Shown: positions 54,839 through 64,000 of the stretch, piece by piece | Layout: every line of letters begins with the position of its first letter | How positions within the stretch are numbered: the stretch's first letter is position 1 | DNA from: Bin5 sp965204705 | GTDB taxonomy: Bacteria; Chloroflexota; Anaerolineae; Caldilineales; Caldilineaceae | DNA: 64,000 bases | Reading direction: 5' to 3' | NCBI GenBank assembly: GCA_965204705.1 | Contig: OZ242006.1 | Location: forward strand, 1,240,001-1,304,000 | Made by a program: the position numbers and the translations under genes | The notes under the pieces: model-generated | The model's database searches: none | What the model was told of the DNA's origin: nothing | Seen by the model: only the letters and a program-made list of their open reading frames with translations

Positions 54839-55177
54839 CAGCGGGCCGCGTATTCGAACTGAACCTGGGGACGGGGGCGACCTGGCCCCCTCTCCCCAGG
54901 GTTGCCCGTCTCGCAAATGGCCGCGGTACGATCACAGCTTCCTTCGTTCTCAACGATACTCACAAGCAATCGATGGTCTGGGCCCGCTCCAACTCTGGCT
55001 CAAATTCTGCACGCAGGCAGTACTCTGGACGCTCCCTCGGTCTTGCTCTGCAAGTCTCATACGAATTTGGCCGACCGGAGTGCACAGCGCCACTACAGCC
55101 CCAACTTCGCTGAACCGAGTTCCGGTTGAGCGATCGGTACGCGAAGTCAGTTTCACACAACAGCTGAGGAGACAGAG
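54839..55177. other. Intergenic region between the two binding-protein genes
   Basis: 339 bp without a gene. It contains a hairpin at 54864-54900 and a promoter for the second set is likely here. Confidence 0.45.
54864..54900 (+). terminator. GC-rich hairpin between the SBP genes
   Basis: Arms cctgggga..gggggc and gccccc..tccccagg form a strong stem with a small bulge. There is no T-run, so it may be an attenuating or mRNA-stabilising hairpin that keeps SBP 1 mRNA abundant, as often seen after binding-protein genes. Confidence 0.5.
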
Positions 55178-56548
55178 ATGAATGCACTGAGCAGACGAAG
55201 CTTTCTGAAAGCCGCATCAGGCGCGGCAGGTATCGGCCTGCTGGCCGCTTGCGCCCCCGTAGCCGCGCCTGCCGACTCCGGCGACATGGGGGCGGACGAA
55301 CCCCAAGAGATGGTCGCCGAACTTGAAATGTGGACCGAGATGGCGACCGTTCCCTGGTTAGGCGCGATGGACGAAATCGTCGAAAGCTTCAACAACGCCA
55401 ACCCAGGCATCCACGTCACTCACAGCGGTTTCTCCGGCCTGGCCTACGAGCAGGCTACCAAGACCGCCTTTGCCGGTGGCGCTGTGCCCGATTTCCTTCA
55501 GACCGATGCCGGACCGGGCGCGCTGTCCGCCTTTATCGAGGCCGACCAGCTCTTGGACCTCACCGACGTCGTCGAGGAAAGCAAGGGGGCCATCTACCCC
55601 GACGCCCTCGACTCGGTCCTTTACAAAGACCGTTACTGGGGCGCGCCCTGGGCCATGACGGTGGCCAACCTGATGTACTACAATGCCGACATCCTCGCTG
55701 AACACGGCGTCGACCCCGCTACCCTGACGACCTGGAGCGCCTTCACCGACGCCTGCCAGACCTTCCAGGATGCCGGTGTCACACCCGTCCTGATCGGCGC
55801 CAAAAACGCATGGCCCGGCGGCCACTGGGCCCAGCATCTCTACATCAGGACTTTCGGCGTCAAAGGCTCGGTCGACCTCTTCCTCCGCGGCCTCGATGTC
55901 AACCACGAGTCCCCTCTGCGATTCACCGATCCGGCCGGCGTACGAGTATGGGAGCTGATCAAGGAGCTCCTGGACAGCGAATACTACTCCAGAGGCGTGC
56001 TCTCCGACGACTATCCCGCCGCCTTTGGCAAGCTCTTCCGCGGCGACGGCGCCTTTTTCCAGACCGGCGGCTGGCTGCTGGGCGAATGGTTTGCCCAGGA
56101 AAATCCCCAGATCGACCTCCAGTTCATGCTCATGCCGGCCATCGACGATATCGCCGAGAGCAACGCTGACGAAGTTTCCTTCAACGCCCGCACGCTGATC
56201 GTGCCCAAGGAATCGGCGCATCCCGAAGAGGCCCAGGTCTTCGTCAAGTGGTACCTGCAATCCGAGGATCCGCACAGGATCTGGTACAAACATCTGCCCG
56301 GCGAGGCGCCTCCTATGCCGCTAACGTCGCCGATGGAAAATCTGCGGCCGGAATCATCCCGGCTCATCGACCTGCTGGACAGCGCACCGGCCCTGACCAT
56401 CATGATAGAGCGCGCCATGGACTACAACATCGGCCAGGAGATCCTGTGGCACGGCTCCAGCGGTGTGCTGAGCGGCGCGCTCTCCCCCGAGGAGGCCGCC
56501 GAACGCGCCGAGAACCTGGTGCTCGAATGGCGCGAGGCGCGCATGTAG
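55178..56548 (+). CDS. Extracellular sugar-type ABC substrate-binding protein 2
   Basis: The 456-residue protein has a SRRSFLKAASG Tat motif and lipobox LAAC, and family-1 features FAGGAVPDFLQTDAG and YWGAPWAMTVANLMYYN. It is only moderately similar to SBP 1 in sequence. GAGGAGACAGAG precedes the ATG. The first permease gene follows 49 bp after its stop, so this SBP is probably the partner of permeases A and B. Confidence 0.94.
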   Translation: MNALSRRSFLKAASGAAGIGLLAACAPVAAPADSGDMGADEPQEMVAELEMWTEMATVPWLGAMDEIVESFNNANPGIHVTHSGFSGLAYEQATKTAFAGGAVPDFLQTDAGPGALSAFIEADQLLDLTDVVEESKGAIYPDALDSVLYKDRYWGAPWAMTVANLMYYNADILAEHGVDPATLTTWSAFTDACQTFQDAGVTPVLIGAKNAWPGGHWAQHLYIRTFGVKGSVDLFLRGLDVNHESPLRFTDPAGVRVWELIKELLDSEYYSRGVLSDDYPAAFGKLFRGDGAFFQTGGWLLGEWFAQENPQIDLQFMLMPAIDDIAESNADEVSFNARTLIVPKESAHPEEAQVFVKWYLQSEDPHRIWYKHLPGEAPPMPLTSPMENLRPESSRLIDLLDSAPALTIMIERAMDYNIGQEILWHGSSGVLSGALSPEEAAERAENLVLEWREARM

Positions 56549-56597
56549 CTCTTGCTACAGGAAGAATGTTCGCAGTTCTTTCCGACAAGGAGTAGGA

Positions 56598-57536
56598 ATG
56601 CGGCGCTCTACGCTGACGGGCGGGTCAGAAAAGGGCCCGCGTACGGGTCGCTATGACGGACGCTTCGCGCTGATCCTCATAGCGCCCGCCTTCTTCTTCT
56701 ACACGATCTTCCTCATCCTGCCGCTTTTCGGCACGGTGGTGATTGGCTTTACCGACTGGACAGGCATCAGCTTTTCCACTCTCAGATTCACCGGTCTTGA
56801 AAACTTCATTCAAATGGCCGGTGACGAGTTCTTCTGGGGCGCATTCCGCAACAGTTTTCTCTTCGTTGTCTGTTGCCTCCTCGTCCAGGTCGGCGTCGCT
56901 CTCCTCTTCGCCATCATTTTGGAGTCCGGACCCAGGTTTGCCAAGTGGTTCCGTAGTATCTTCTTCGTTCCCTTCGTGATCTCGCTCGTCGTTATTGGGA
57001 TCCTCTTCAACTTTCTGCTCGATCCGACCATCGGAATTGTCGACGTCCTGCTGCGTTCAGTCGGTCTCGATGGGCCCAAATTCGGCTGGCTCGGCACCAC
57101 TACGCTCAACGTCTTTGTCGTGATAGCAGTCCATATCTGGCGCAATTTCGGCTTCACCATGTTCCTGCTCATCGCCGGCCTGCAGGCCATCCCCCGTGAG
57201 CTTCAGGAGAGCGCCCGCCTCGACGGCGCCACCGCGTGGCAGCTGACCACGCGGATTACAGTCCCCCTGCTGCGCGAAGTGCTCGTCGTTGCCTCAGTCA
57301 TCACCTCGATCGACGCCATGCGCGTCTTTGATCTCGTCTACACACTGACTGGGGGCGGCCCCTTCCACAGCTCCGAGACGGTCGTAACCTACATCTACCA
57401 GCTCGGCCTCGGCGGCGCTCGCACACAACATGGTTACGCTACGGCCATCGCGCTTGTGCTCGTCCTGGTAATCATCGGTATGTCCATTCTTCAGTTCACC
57501 CTTGCCCGCGCCGGCAGGGGAGCCGTCTCCAACTGA
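56598..57536 (+). CDS. Sugar ABC transporter permease A (MalF/UgpA-type)
   Basis: The 312-residue permease with six helices has the MalF-type EAA loop ELQESARLDGATAWQLTTRI. It begins after AAGGAGTAGG. It should pair with permease B (10 bp downstream), which has an UgpE/MalG-type pattern. No ATPase gene lies in the window, so a shared MsmK-like ATPase elsewhere is expected. Confidence 0.94.
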   Translation: MRRSTLTGGSEKGPRTGRYDGRFALILIAPAFFFYTIFLILPLFGTVVIGFTDWTGISFSTLRFTGLENFIQMAGDEFFWGAFRNSFLFVVCCLLVQVGVALLFAIILESGPRFAKWFRSIFFVPFVISLVVIGILFNFLLDPTIGIVDVLLRSVGLDGPKFGWLGTTTLNVFVVIAVHIWRNFGFTMFLLIAGLQAIPRELQESARLDGATAWQLTTRITVPLLREVLVVASVITSIDAMRVFDLVYTLTGGGPFHSSETVVTYIYQLGLGGARTQHGYATAIALVLVLVIIGMSILQFTLARAGRGAVSN

Positions 57537-57546
57537 GGTATCTGTA

Positions 57547-58413
57547 ATGGTATTTCGTGAACTCAGTCTGCCGGTCAGGCTTCTCTTCTACCTGTTCCTG
57601 GTCGTCGCTGCCGTCAGCATCCTCTATCCCTTGACATGGATGTCCTACACCTCGCTCAAGACCAATGAAGAGGTCATGCTCTCCCCCTTCGGCCTGCCGA
57701 CCCGCATCTCTTTCGAAAACATCGCCGAGGCCTGGCAGACCGGGAACTTCACCCGCCTCTATGCCAACAGTATCCTGATCGCAGTCGTCTCCGTCATCGG
57801 CATCATTACCATTTCGACCACCGCTGCTTACGGGCTGGCCCGCTATCACTTCACCGCCAATCGACCTCTCTTCCTCTATTTCCTGGTCGGCATGGCCGTG
57901 CCCACCCAGGCGCTCATGGTGCCCAGCTTCAAGTTGATGGCCATCCTCGACTCCTGGACCGACGCCCTGCATCTGCCTATCCCCCTGCTCAACAGCCCCC
58001 TCGCCGTCATCCTTACCTACATGAGCTGGTCCTCCCTTGCAATCATCTTCATTCGCGCCTACTTCATTTCGATTCCCCCCGAACTGGAGGACGCCGCCCG
58101 CGTCGACGGGGCCAGAGAGTTGCAGATCCTGCGCCATGTCATGGTCCCTCTGGCCATGCCGGCGATTGCAACCATGACCATCTTCTATTTTGTCTTCTTC
58201 TGGAACGACTTTCTCTGGCCCCTAATCTACCTGCACAAGCATACGCTGCGCACAATTCCTCTGGGTATCATGCACTTCGAGGGCAAATACGTAAGTCTCT
58301 GGAGTCTACAGGTGGCGGCCCTCTCGTTGGCGGCCTGGCCTCCTATCTTCATCTATGTACTGTTCCACCGCCGCATCCAACGCGGCCTGACCGAGGGTGC
58401 CCTGAAGTTCTGA
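57547..58413 (+). CDS. Sugar ABC transporter permease B (MalG/UgpE-type)
   Basis: The 288-residue permease with six helices has the EAA loop ELEDAARVDGARELQILRHV and the YGLARYHF motif of MalG types. The start at ATG 57547 is chosen because a start at 57502 would overlap gene A without good support. It completes one transporter with SBP 2 and permease A. The next permease starts 78 bp downstream. Confidence 0.92.
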   Translation: MVFRELSLPVRLLFYLFLVVAAVSILYPLTWMSYTSLKTNEEVMLSPFGLPTRISFENIAEAWQTGNFTRLYANSILIAVVSVIGIITISTTAAYGLARYHFTANRPLFLYFLVGMAVPTQALMVPSFKLMAILDSWTDALHLPIPLLNSPLAVILTYMSWSSLAIIFIRAYFISIPPELEDAARVDGARELQILRHVMVPLAMPAIATMTIFYFVFFWNDFLWPLIYLHKHTLRTIPLGIMHFEGKYVSLWSLQVAALSLAAWPPIFIYVLFHRRIQRGLTEGALKF

Positions 58414-58491
58414 AATGGGCTGTTCTCTCTAAGCATCTGGGCACGACGGCAAGAGTTGCCTGGACCTTGCGCAGGAAGGTGAATCTCACTT

Positions 58492-59445
58492 ATGGCAAAT
58501 ATTTCTCAAGCTAGCACTGAGACTCCGCAGATGCGTCCCAGCCGGTTTCGTCTGCCGCCCGGGGAGGCGTGGAGGGAAAACCTCTACGGATATCTCTTCA
58601 TCTCGCCCTGGATTCTGGGCTTCGTCCTCTTCTTGGCAGGACCTCTCCTGGTCTCACTCGGGCTGATGTTTACCGAGTACGCCGGCTTTAAGAAAATAAC
58701 CTATGTAGGTCTGGCGAACTTCGAGGAACTGATAAAATTTGACATCCGCTTCATCGGCTCACTGCGCGTCAGCGCTGTCTTTGCCTTCTGGACGGTCTCT
58801 CTGGCAATCATCATCTCGCTGGCCATGGCGCTTCTTCTCAATCAGCGCTTCAAAGGACACACCTTTTTCCGCGGCCTGTTCTACCTGCCGGCCGCGGTCA
58901 GCGGTGTCGCCATGACCTTCGTCTGGGCCGCGATGTTCGAGAAGGACTACGGGATGTTCAACCAGATTCTGCGTATCTTCGACTTCGATCGCGTCGCATG
59001 GCTGACATCGATTGAGTGGGCCCTGCCCTCCTATATGATCATGCGCCTGTACGGCGTCGGGCATTATATGGTGATAATGCTCGCCGGCCTGCAGAGCATA
59101 CCGGACGATCTTCACGAAGCCGCCAAAGTCGACGGCGCCAACGGCCTGGCCCTCTTCCGCCATATCACCTTACCCCTTCTGTCGCCGACCATCTTCTTCC
59201 TCATGATCGTCGGTATGATCGGCTCGCTGCAGGTATTTACCGAGGGCTTCATGTTGACCCAGGGGGGGCCGGCGCGTTCCACGCTCTTCTATGTGCTCTA
59301 TCTCTACATCGTCGCATTCACCGAAAGGCGTTTCGGTTACGCCAGCGTGCTGGCTTGGCTGCTCTTCCTGATAATAATGGGCTTGACCTTACTTCAGTTC
59401 TGGCTGGCCCGGCGTTGGGTTCACTACGAGTCGGAGGAGGCATAA
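58492..59445 (+). CDS. Sugar ABC transporter permease C (MalF/UgpA-type)
   Basis: The 317-residue permease has the EAA loop DLHEAAKVDGANGLALFRHI and an N-terminal cytoplasmic extension. AGGAAGG precedes the ATG. It is followed directly by permease D, so C and D form a second pair. Confidence 0.93.
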   Translation: MANISQASTETPQMRPSRFRLPPGEAWRENLYGYLFISPWILGFVLFLAGPLLVSLGLMFTEYAGFKKITYVGLANFEELIKFDIRFIGSLRVSAVFAFWTVSLAIIISLAMALLLNQRFKGHTFFRGLFYLPAAVSGVAMTFVWAAMFEKDYGMFNQILRIFDFDRVAWLTSIEWALPSYMIMRLYGVGHYMVIMLAGLQSIPDDLHEAAKVDGANGLALFRHITLPLLSPTIFFLMIVGMIGSLQVFTEGFMLTQGGPARSTLFYVLYLYIVAFTERRFGYASVLAWLLFLIIMGLTLLQFWLARRWVHYESEEA

Positions 59446-60348
59446 ATGGCAACGGATATCAGACAAGCCGATAGTTCTTGGACATACCGCCGTGCCTTGC
59501 GGCTGGCCCTGAACTATCTGATCGCCATCGCGATCGGTATCATCATGGTCTTTCCGCTGCTGTGGATGTTCTCGGGCGCCCTCAAGACAAAGGAATTGCT
59601 GCTCGAAGAGACCGTCATCAATCTGATCCCGCCGCTGCCATGGCAGTGGCATAACTTCATCGATGCCTGGACCGCCTTGGCCTTCACCCGCTTCCTAATA
59701 AACACGCTCATCATCACCGTGGCCTCCATGTTCGGCGGGCTGCTTTCCGCCTCCATGGTGGCATACGGCTTTGCCCGCCTGCGCTTTGTTGGACGAAACT
59801 TCCTGTTCTTCATCGTGCTGGGCACGATGATGGTCCCAATGCAGGTTACGGCGATTCCCACTTTTCTGCTCTTCCACCGCCTGGGTTGGCTAAATACTTA
59901 CCTGCCGCTTATCGTGCCTATGTGGATGGGCGGCGGCGCCTTCTACATCTTTCTGCTGCGGCAGTACATAATGACCATCCCCACCGAGCTCGACGATGCC
60001 GCCAAAATCGATGGCTGCTCCCCCATCGGAATCTACCGTCACGTCATCCTGCCAAACATCGGCCCGGCGCTCGCGGCGGCCTCGATTTTCCTCTTCCTCC
60101 ATTCCTGGAACGATCTGTGGGGGCCGCTGATCTACCTGACAGACGATAACACCTGGACGCTTGCGCGCGGCATGTTGACCTTTAAACGGACACTGGCCGA
60201 ATTCCGCCACGGCGGCGGACTGAGGCAGTACCAGATTCACTGGTTCCTTTCCCTCGGCACCATGACCATGTTGCCCGTTCTGTTTATCTATCTCGTTCTT
60301 CAGCGCCATTTCGTGAGCGGCGTTGTAACTTCCGGCCTAAAAGGATAG
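59446..60348 (+). CDS. Sugar ABC transporter permease D (MalG/UgpE-type)
   Basis: The 300-residue permease has the EAA loop ELDDAAKIDGCSPIGIYRHV and the YGFARLRF motif. The ATG is the base after the stop of permease C, and the GGAGGAGG inside the end of C serves as its ribosome binding site. Its partner binding protein is plausibly SBP 1 at 53468, but that link is inferred. Confidence 0.93.
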   Translation: MATDIRQADSSWTYRRALRLALNYLIAIAIGIIMVFPLLWMFSGALKTKELLLEETVINLIPPLPWQWHNFIDAWTALAFTRFLINTLIITVASMFGGLLSASMVAYGFARLRFVGRNFLFFIVLGTMMVPMQVTAIPTFLLFHRLGWLNTYLPLIVPMWMGGGAFYIFLLRQYIMTIPTELDDAAKIDGCSPIGIYRHVILPNIGPALAAASIFLFLHSWNDLWGPLIYLTDDNTWTLARGMLTFKRTLAEFRHGGGLRQYQIHWFLSLGTMTMLPVLFIYLVLQRHFVSGVVTSGLKG

Positions 60349-60419
60349 CTTGTTTGCCTATCTGTCGTGTTCGGGCTGGCAACCCGCGCACCTATAGCGA
60401 AAGGACGGTGTATTCAGTG

Positions 60420-61391
60420 ATGATGCTACGACTCTCGCTTCCATTCGTGATGGCCGCGCTTCTCCTACTTTCAGCCTGCCAGGACGCCCCCAACGGAGGC
60501 GACTTGTCTCCGGAGGCCGGTATCTCCAGTGCTGAGCAGCAAAAGCCTGCCCCGGCCGAGTCTGCCGCAGATGCTACAGCAACTGTCCCGTCGACTGCCA
60601 CACCTTTACCCGCACCCACTGAAACACATACCCCTTTTCCGACCTCCACGCCAACTGAAACGGCGACGTCAACGAATACACCTACCGCTGCCCTGACCGT
60701 AACCGCTGATCCGCCCCAGCCCACGCCGACTGCAACCGCCACAATTTCGCCGCCTCAACCGACGGAAACTCCCACACCTGCGCCGACAGCCACCTCCACG
60801 CCTACCAGTACGCCGGTTCCAGCGGCCGTCTTCATCCGCAGCCACACCACCTACCCGTCAGGATCGCAATTGGTGCTGGTTGGCGAAGTGGTGAATGGTG
60901 CAGCTTACGAGGTGTTCGGCGTCCGCGTGCACGCCGAATTCTTTAGCAGCAGCCGCGAATCGATCGCCGCCTCCGAAACGATGGCGGTCTTTGGCAAGCT
61001 GGAAGTTGAACGGCCGGCTCCGTTCCTCGTGTATGTAAACGTCGATCCTTCCGCCGTAGAGCGCTACGAATTGAGTCTTTCCTACGATGATTTCAGCATC
61101 GTTGAGTTTCGCGATCTGGAAGTTTCGGCTGTTACCATCGTTGAGAGGGAGGGACGCACCGCCATCGTCGGAAGGCTGCACAACCCTCATGAAACTGCTC
61201 TGACTTCGGTTGTCGTGGCCGCCACCTTCTTTGACGACGCCGGCGAAGTCGTGGACGTTGTGGAACTGTCCATGTTCGGAGAAACAATCACGCCCGGCGC
61301 CGAACTTCCTTTTGAAATCCCCCTGCAGGAAGTGGGCAGAGCGTTCACGAACCTGCGCGTGCAGGCCCAGGGTCAGCTGAGCCTGTTCTGA
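60420..61391 (+). CDS. Lipoprotein with Thr/Pro-rich linker and FxLYD-like domain
   Basis: The 323-residue protein has a lipoprotein signal (MMLRLSLPFVMAAL, lipobox LSAC), a low-complexity Thr/Pro spacer of about 100 residues (many PTxT repeats) and a C-terminal region with two beta-sandwich modules resembling FxLYD (GSQLVLVGEVVNGAAYEVF, VRVHAEFF). The signal-start ATG 60420 is used; an upstream ATG at 60354 adds non-signal residues. The spacer suits reach through the envelope. It is convergent with the CARDB gene and shares the terminator between them. Confidence 0.85.
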   Translation: MMLRLSLPFVMAALLLLSACQDAPNGGDLSPEAGISSAEQQKPAPAESAADATATVPSTATPLPAPTETHTPFPTSTPTETATSTNTPTAALTVTADPPQPTPTATATISPPQPTETPTPAPTATSTPTSTPVPAAVFIRSHTTYPSGSQLVLVGEVVNGAAYEVFGVRVHAEFFSSSRESIAASETMAVFGKLEVERPAPFLVYVNVDPSAVERYELSLSYDDFSIVEFRDLEVSAVTIVEREGRTAIVGRLHNPHETALTSVVVAATFFDDAGEVVDVVELSMFGETITPGAELPFEIPLQEVGRAFTNLRVQAQGQLSLF

Positions 61392-61444
61392 GAAAATACC
61401 GTTTCGCTGCCCGCTGCGGCCTCGTTACTGCTTTGGGCGCGCAA

Positions 61445-61481
61445 CGCCCCTCCGCGGCTACTTGCGCAGTGCGGAGGGGCG
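61445..61481. terminator. Bidirectional hairpin between convergent genes
   Basis: An 11-bp stem (cgcccctccgc with gcggaggggcg) lies between the lipoprotein (plus) and the CARDB protein (minus) stops. T-runs are weak on both sides. Confidence 0.6.
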
Positions 61482-61508
61482 CTGTCAGACTAAGTCTTTA
61501 GAACTGAA

Positions 61509-64000
61509 CTATCCGTCAGCCGGAGTCAGTGCAGATACGAGCACGCTGACACGGTTGTCCAGCTCAGAACTCTCCAATACCACATTCGACGGATCAACGA
61601 CGACCTGCAGGGTACGTTCGCCCAAACCGCCCGCCGCCCGGAATATCGTGCGAACCGTGACCTCGTCACCCGCGGCAAGACTCTCAACCGTCTGAGGCGA
61701 GCCAAGCAGGTTCAGATTGTCGGTCTCATCCAGGACATGGACCGAAAATCCGCCCACGTCCAGGCTGCCCTCATTGCGAACCGTTGTCGCAACCACTACC
61801 AGGTCCCCTTCACTGGCCCGTGTCACGTTTACCTCGACTTCTTGGGCATTTAGAGCAAGATTAGTCGCCGTCGCATTCTCTTCGCTACCGTCGGACGATG
61901 CTACACTGCCCGAGTCTGATCCTTGACTGTTCCCTTGCGCTGACGTGCTGAATCGCAATGTGCGCTCGGCGGAATTGTCGTCCTCGTCCGTCTCACCTAT
62001 CGTGTCCTCGGGGTCGGCGGTCACTCGAATGGTGCGATTGCCATCCAGGTCGCTCGTGTCGAAGGACAATACTGCCAGCTCGCGCGCACCGGGCTGAATT
62101 GGCTCTGATATCGTGAACTCGCCGATTTCAACCGCTTCCTCTTCAGTGGCGTCCTCAAACAGGACGACCACGTTTTCCGCCACCGTCTTACCCTGGTTGC
62201 GTACTACCGCGGTAATCGTGACCGGGTCTCCAGGTTCGGGTACGGCCGGGAAGAAGCGGATGTTTGAAGACAGGACCGTCAGATTCGGTGCATCATCAGA
62301 CGCCTCCGAAACTGTGCGGACATTCAGGACCAGCTCTACCCTGTTATTCTCCTCGTCCAGCTCGTTCACTGCATCTTCCGAATCAGCGACCACACGGATC
62401 TTGCGCTCACCGGCTTTGCCCTCGGTATCGTAGGTTACCGATACCGTCGTACTGTCATTTGCGCCCAGCTGGTCGATCCGCTGCGGACCGCCGATGGGCC
62501 TGGGCACCCGTTCCGTCACATCCAGGAAGCGAACGACGAAGCCGCGGGCGTTGGCGTTGCCCGTGTTAGAGACCGTCGCTGAGATGGTCGTATCCGTGCC
62601 TTCCACAGGTTCTTCGGGATCGAACTCAACATCCTCTTCGCTTACGACAATGTCGGCCAGCTGCGGCGGCGAGATGAAGAGCCCTCGCGTCGCCTGGTTG
62701 TCCCGCTCATTCATCTCGGCGATGACATTGTTGGGGTCGACGACTACCCGGATCTGACGGCTTCCAGTCTCACCGGTGTCGGTGAAGGAGACCTCGACGG
62801 TGCCGCCACCTCCGGCAGGAACCGCATCCAATAGCTGTTCCGTACCTATCGGCGCCGACCCGCCGCCTGTCACGTCCAGAACCTGTACGATGACGTCGTG
62901 CGCCGTTTCGGTACCATTGTTCAGCACGGTGGCCGAGACCGTGACAACGTCGTGGATCTCTGGAGACTGCGGGACAAACTTGATGTTGCCTGACAGCATC
63001 GCCAGGTTCGGAGCCATCGCAGACTGAACCGGTAAGGTAACTACCGTCTGATTGTCCTCTTTGCTGCTCTCGCGTATGAAGTTGTTCGGATCGACAACGA
63101 CTCGGATGCGTCGGTCGCCCGGCCTGTCGAGCGTGTCATATATAATGGGAACCGTAGCGCTGGACCCTGCCGCCAGGTAGCCCACGACGTAAGGCTGGCC
63201 GATTGGTACGGCGCCTGCCTCGGTAACGTCCAGGAACTGGACCACCACGTCGGTAGCATCCTCGACTCCGTCATTCAGAACGATCGCCCGAATCAGGACC
63301 CGGTCCCCTTCGGTCGGAGCGGCAGGATTGAACCCCACATTGCGGGGCTGTACGATCAGGTTCGGGGCGGCCCGCTCGAGCACTTCTACCGACTTACTCG
63401 CCGCATTGTCGCTTTCAGAGCCTTCCTCTATGAAGTTTCCAGGGTCGGCCGTCACCGTGATTCGACGTTGGCCTTCCCGTTCAGTCGTGTCGTAGACCAC
63501 GCCCACGGCCGCGCTGCCGCCGGACGGGATCAACGATATCGTTTGTGCCGCCCCAATCGGAACGCCGGGCCGCTCAGTTGCATCCATGAACTGCACATCC
63601 ACGTCGCGAGCCGGCGCGCTGCCGTGGTTGACGACTACGGCGGTGAGGATAATCCTCTGTCCTTCGCGCGGCGACTTCGGCGTGATCGCTACGTTGCTGC
63701 TCTTGACAGACAGGTTCGGCAACGGCTGCGACGCCATCCTCAATGCAGCGGACGCTCTGTTATCCGTCTCTTTCGTCTCCGCAATGTAGTTATTGGGATC
63801 GACGATCACCTGAACTCTCGGATCGTCCTTGCCGGTCGTATCAAAGACAACCTGCGCAACCCCACTGCTGCCGGCCGGTATCCTGTCGATTATCTGCGGT
63901 TCGCCGATCGGTACGCCCTGCCCGCTTCCTTCCACAAACTGCACGATCACCTCAACGGCGTCCCCGCCGCCTTCATTCAGAACGGTGGCATTGATCGTGA
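61509..64000 (-). CDS. Large CARDB-repeat protein, C-terminal part (runs off the window)
   Basis: 830 residues are visible and the frame is open through the window edge, so the N-terminus is missing. It consists of at least seven consecutive beta-sandwich repeats of about 115 residues of the CARDB (cell adhesion related domain in bacteria) type. Recognisable unit starts are PNLSVKSSNVAITP, PNLIVQPRNVGFNP, PNLAMLSGNIKFVP, ADIVVSEEDVEFDP, PNLTVLSSNIRFFP and TNLALNAQEVEVNV, each ending in a pattern like RIRVVVDPNNFIRESSKEDN. No sorting motif or membrane helix is seen at the C-terminus, so anchoring must be at the N-terminus. A surface adhesion or spacer role is inferred. Confidence 0.9.
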   Translation of the reverse strand, partial: TINATVLNEGGGDAVEVIVQFVEGSGQGVPIGEPQIIDRIPAGSSGVAQVVFDTTGKDDPRVQVIVDPNNYIAETKETDNRASAALRMASQPLPNLSVKSSNVAITPKSPREGQRIILTAVVVNHGSAPARDVDVQFMDATERPGVPIGAAQTISLIPSGGSAAVGVVYDTTEREGQRRITVTADPGNFIEEGSESDNAASKSVEVLERAAPNLIVQPRNVGFNPAAPTEGDRVLIRAIVLNDGVEDATDVVVQFLDVTEAGAVPIGQPYVVGYLAAGSSATVPIIYDTLDRPGDRRIRVVVDPNNFIRESSKEDNQTVVTLPVQSAMAPNLAMLSGNIKFVPQSPEIHDVVTVSATVLNNGTETAHDVIVQVLDVTGGGSAPIGTEQLLDAVPAGGGGTVEVSFTDTGETGSRQIRVVVDPNNVIAEMNERDNQATRGLFISPPQLADIVVSEEDVEFDPEEPVEGTDTTISATVSNTGNANARGFVVRFLDVTERVPRPIGGPQRIDQLGANDSTTVSVTYDTEGKAGERKIRVVADSEDAVNELDEENNRVELVLNVRTVSEASDDAPNLTVLSSNIRFFPAVPEPGDPVTITAVVRNQGKTVAENVVVLFEDATEEEAVEIGEFTISEPIQPGARELAVLSFDTSDLDGNRTIRVTADPEDTIGETDEDDNSAERTLRFSTSAQGNSQGSDSGSVASSDGSEENATATNLALNAQEVEVNVTRASEGDLVVVATTVRNEGSLDVGGFSVHVLDETDNLNLLGSPQTVESLAAGDEVTVRTIFRAAGGLGERTLQVVVDPSNVVLESSELDNRVSVLVSALTPADG

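Noticed and set aside
53510..54916. 468-codon minus-strand frame opposite SBP 1
   Set aside because: Antisense of a clear binding-protein gene; composition is GC-driven.

Overview
The window is a GC-rich bacterial chromosome segment with about 50 protein genes, a tmRNA, an SRP RNA and one tRNA. Gene content suggests a heterotrophic, probably aerobic member of the Chloroflexota (Caldilineales/Anaerolineae-like or a relative, perhaps marine or sponge-associated). Pointers are several phytanoyl-CoA dioxygenase, enolase-superfamily and Gfo/Idh genes, many ABC uptake genes with Tat-type or lipoprotein binding proteins, SH3/trypsin and CARDB surface proteins, and a menaquinone-type SdhCDAB. This is an inference from gene content; no 16S rRNA gene is present.

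Layout. 1-1.2 kb: the tail of an aldo/keto reductase and an MntA/HepT toxin-antitoxin pair whose hepT carries a stop codon. 1.3-3.8 kb: tmRNA, a short inverted-repeat element, an MFS exporter, SRP RNA and tRNA-Ser. 3.9-7.7 kb (minus): tetrapyrrole operon hemC-hemD-(decayed methyltransferase)-hemB. 8.2-15 kb (plus): pyrC-pyrB, fabF, an SDR and icd. 15-21 kb: a zinc-ribbon/SH3/trypsin membrane protein, sdhCDAB and a Ser/Thr kinase. 21.4-40 kb (minus): a long catabolic island with an SMP-30 lactonase-like protein, two PhyH oxygenases, an alpha/beta hydrolase, a peptide-type ABC transporter with a TIM-barrel glycosidase-like gene, a Gfo/Idh dehydrogenase, a ThDP enzyme, a mandelate-racemase-like enzyme and a tandem pair of beta-propeller proteins (one broken). 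40-53 kb: housekeeping and transport genes (amt, DUF72, CDF, ferritin, S41 protease, nadD, obgE, ybeY, dgkA, MFS). 53-60 kb (plus): two sugar-type binding proteins and four permeases without an ATPase. 60-64 kb: a lipoprotein and the C-terminal part of a large CARDB-repeat protein that runs off the window.

The most distinctive structure is a family of three non-coding, about 340-390 bp elements (1769-2111, 25486-25826, 31667-32058). They have terminal inverted repeats and 8-9 bp target-site duplications, so they look like MITEs. All three lie in the same orientation, only 12-17 bp beyond the stop codon of a minus-strand gene. Further points are three nonsense mutations in otherwise well-preserved genes, a dihydroorotase closely resembling the DHO domain of animal CAD and adjacent to pyrB in CAD order, an S41 protease with Thr where the catalytic Lys should be, and a PhyH-family protein without a visible H-X-D iron motif.
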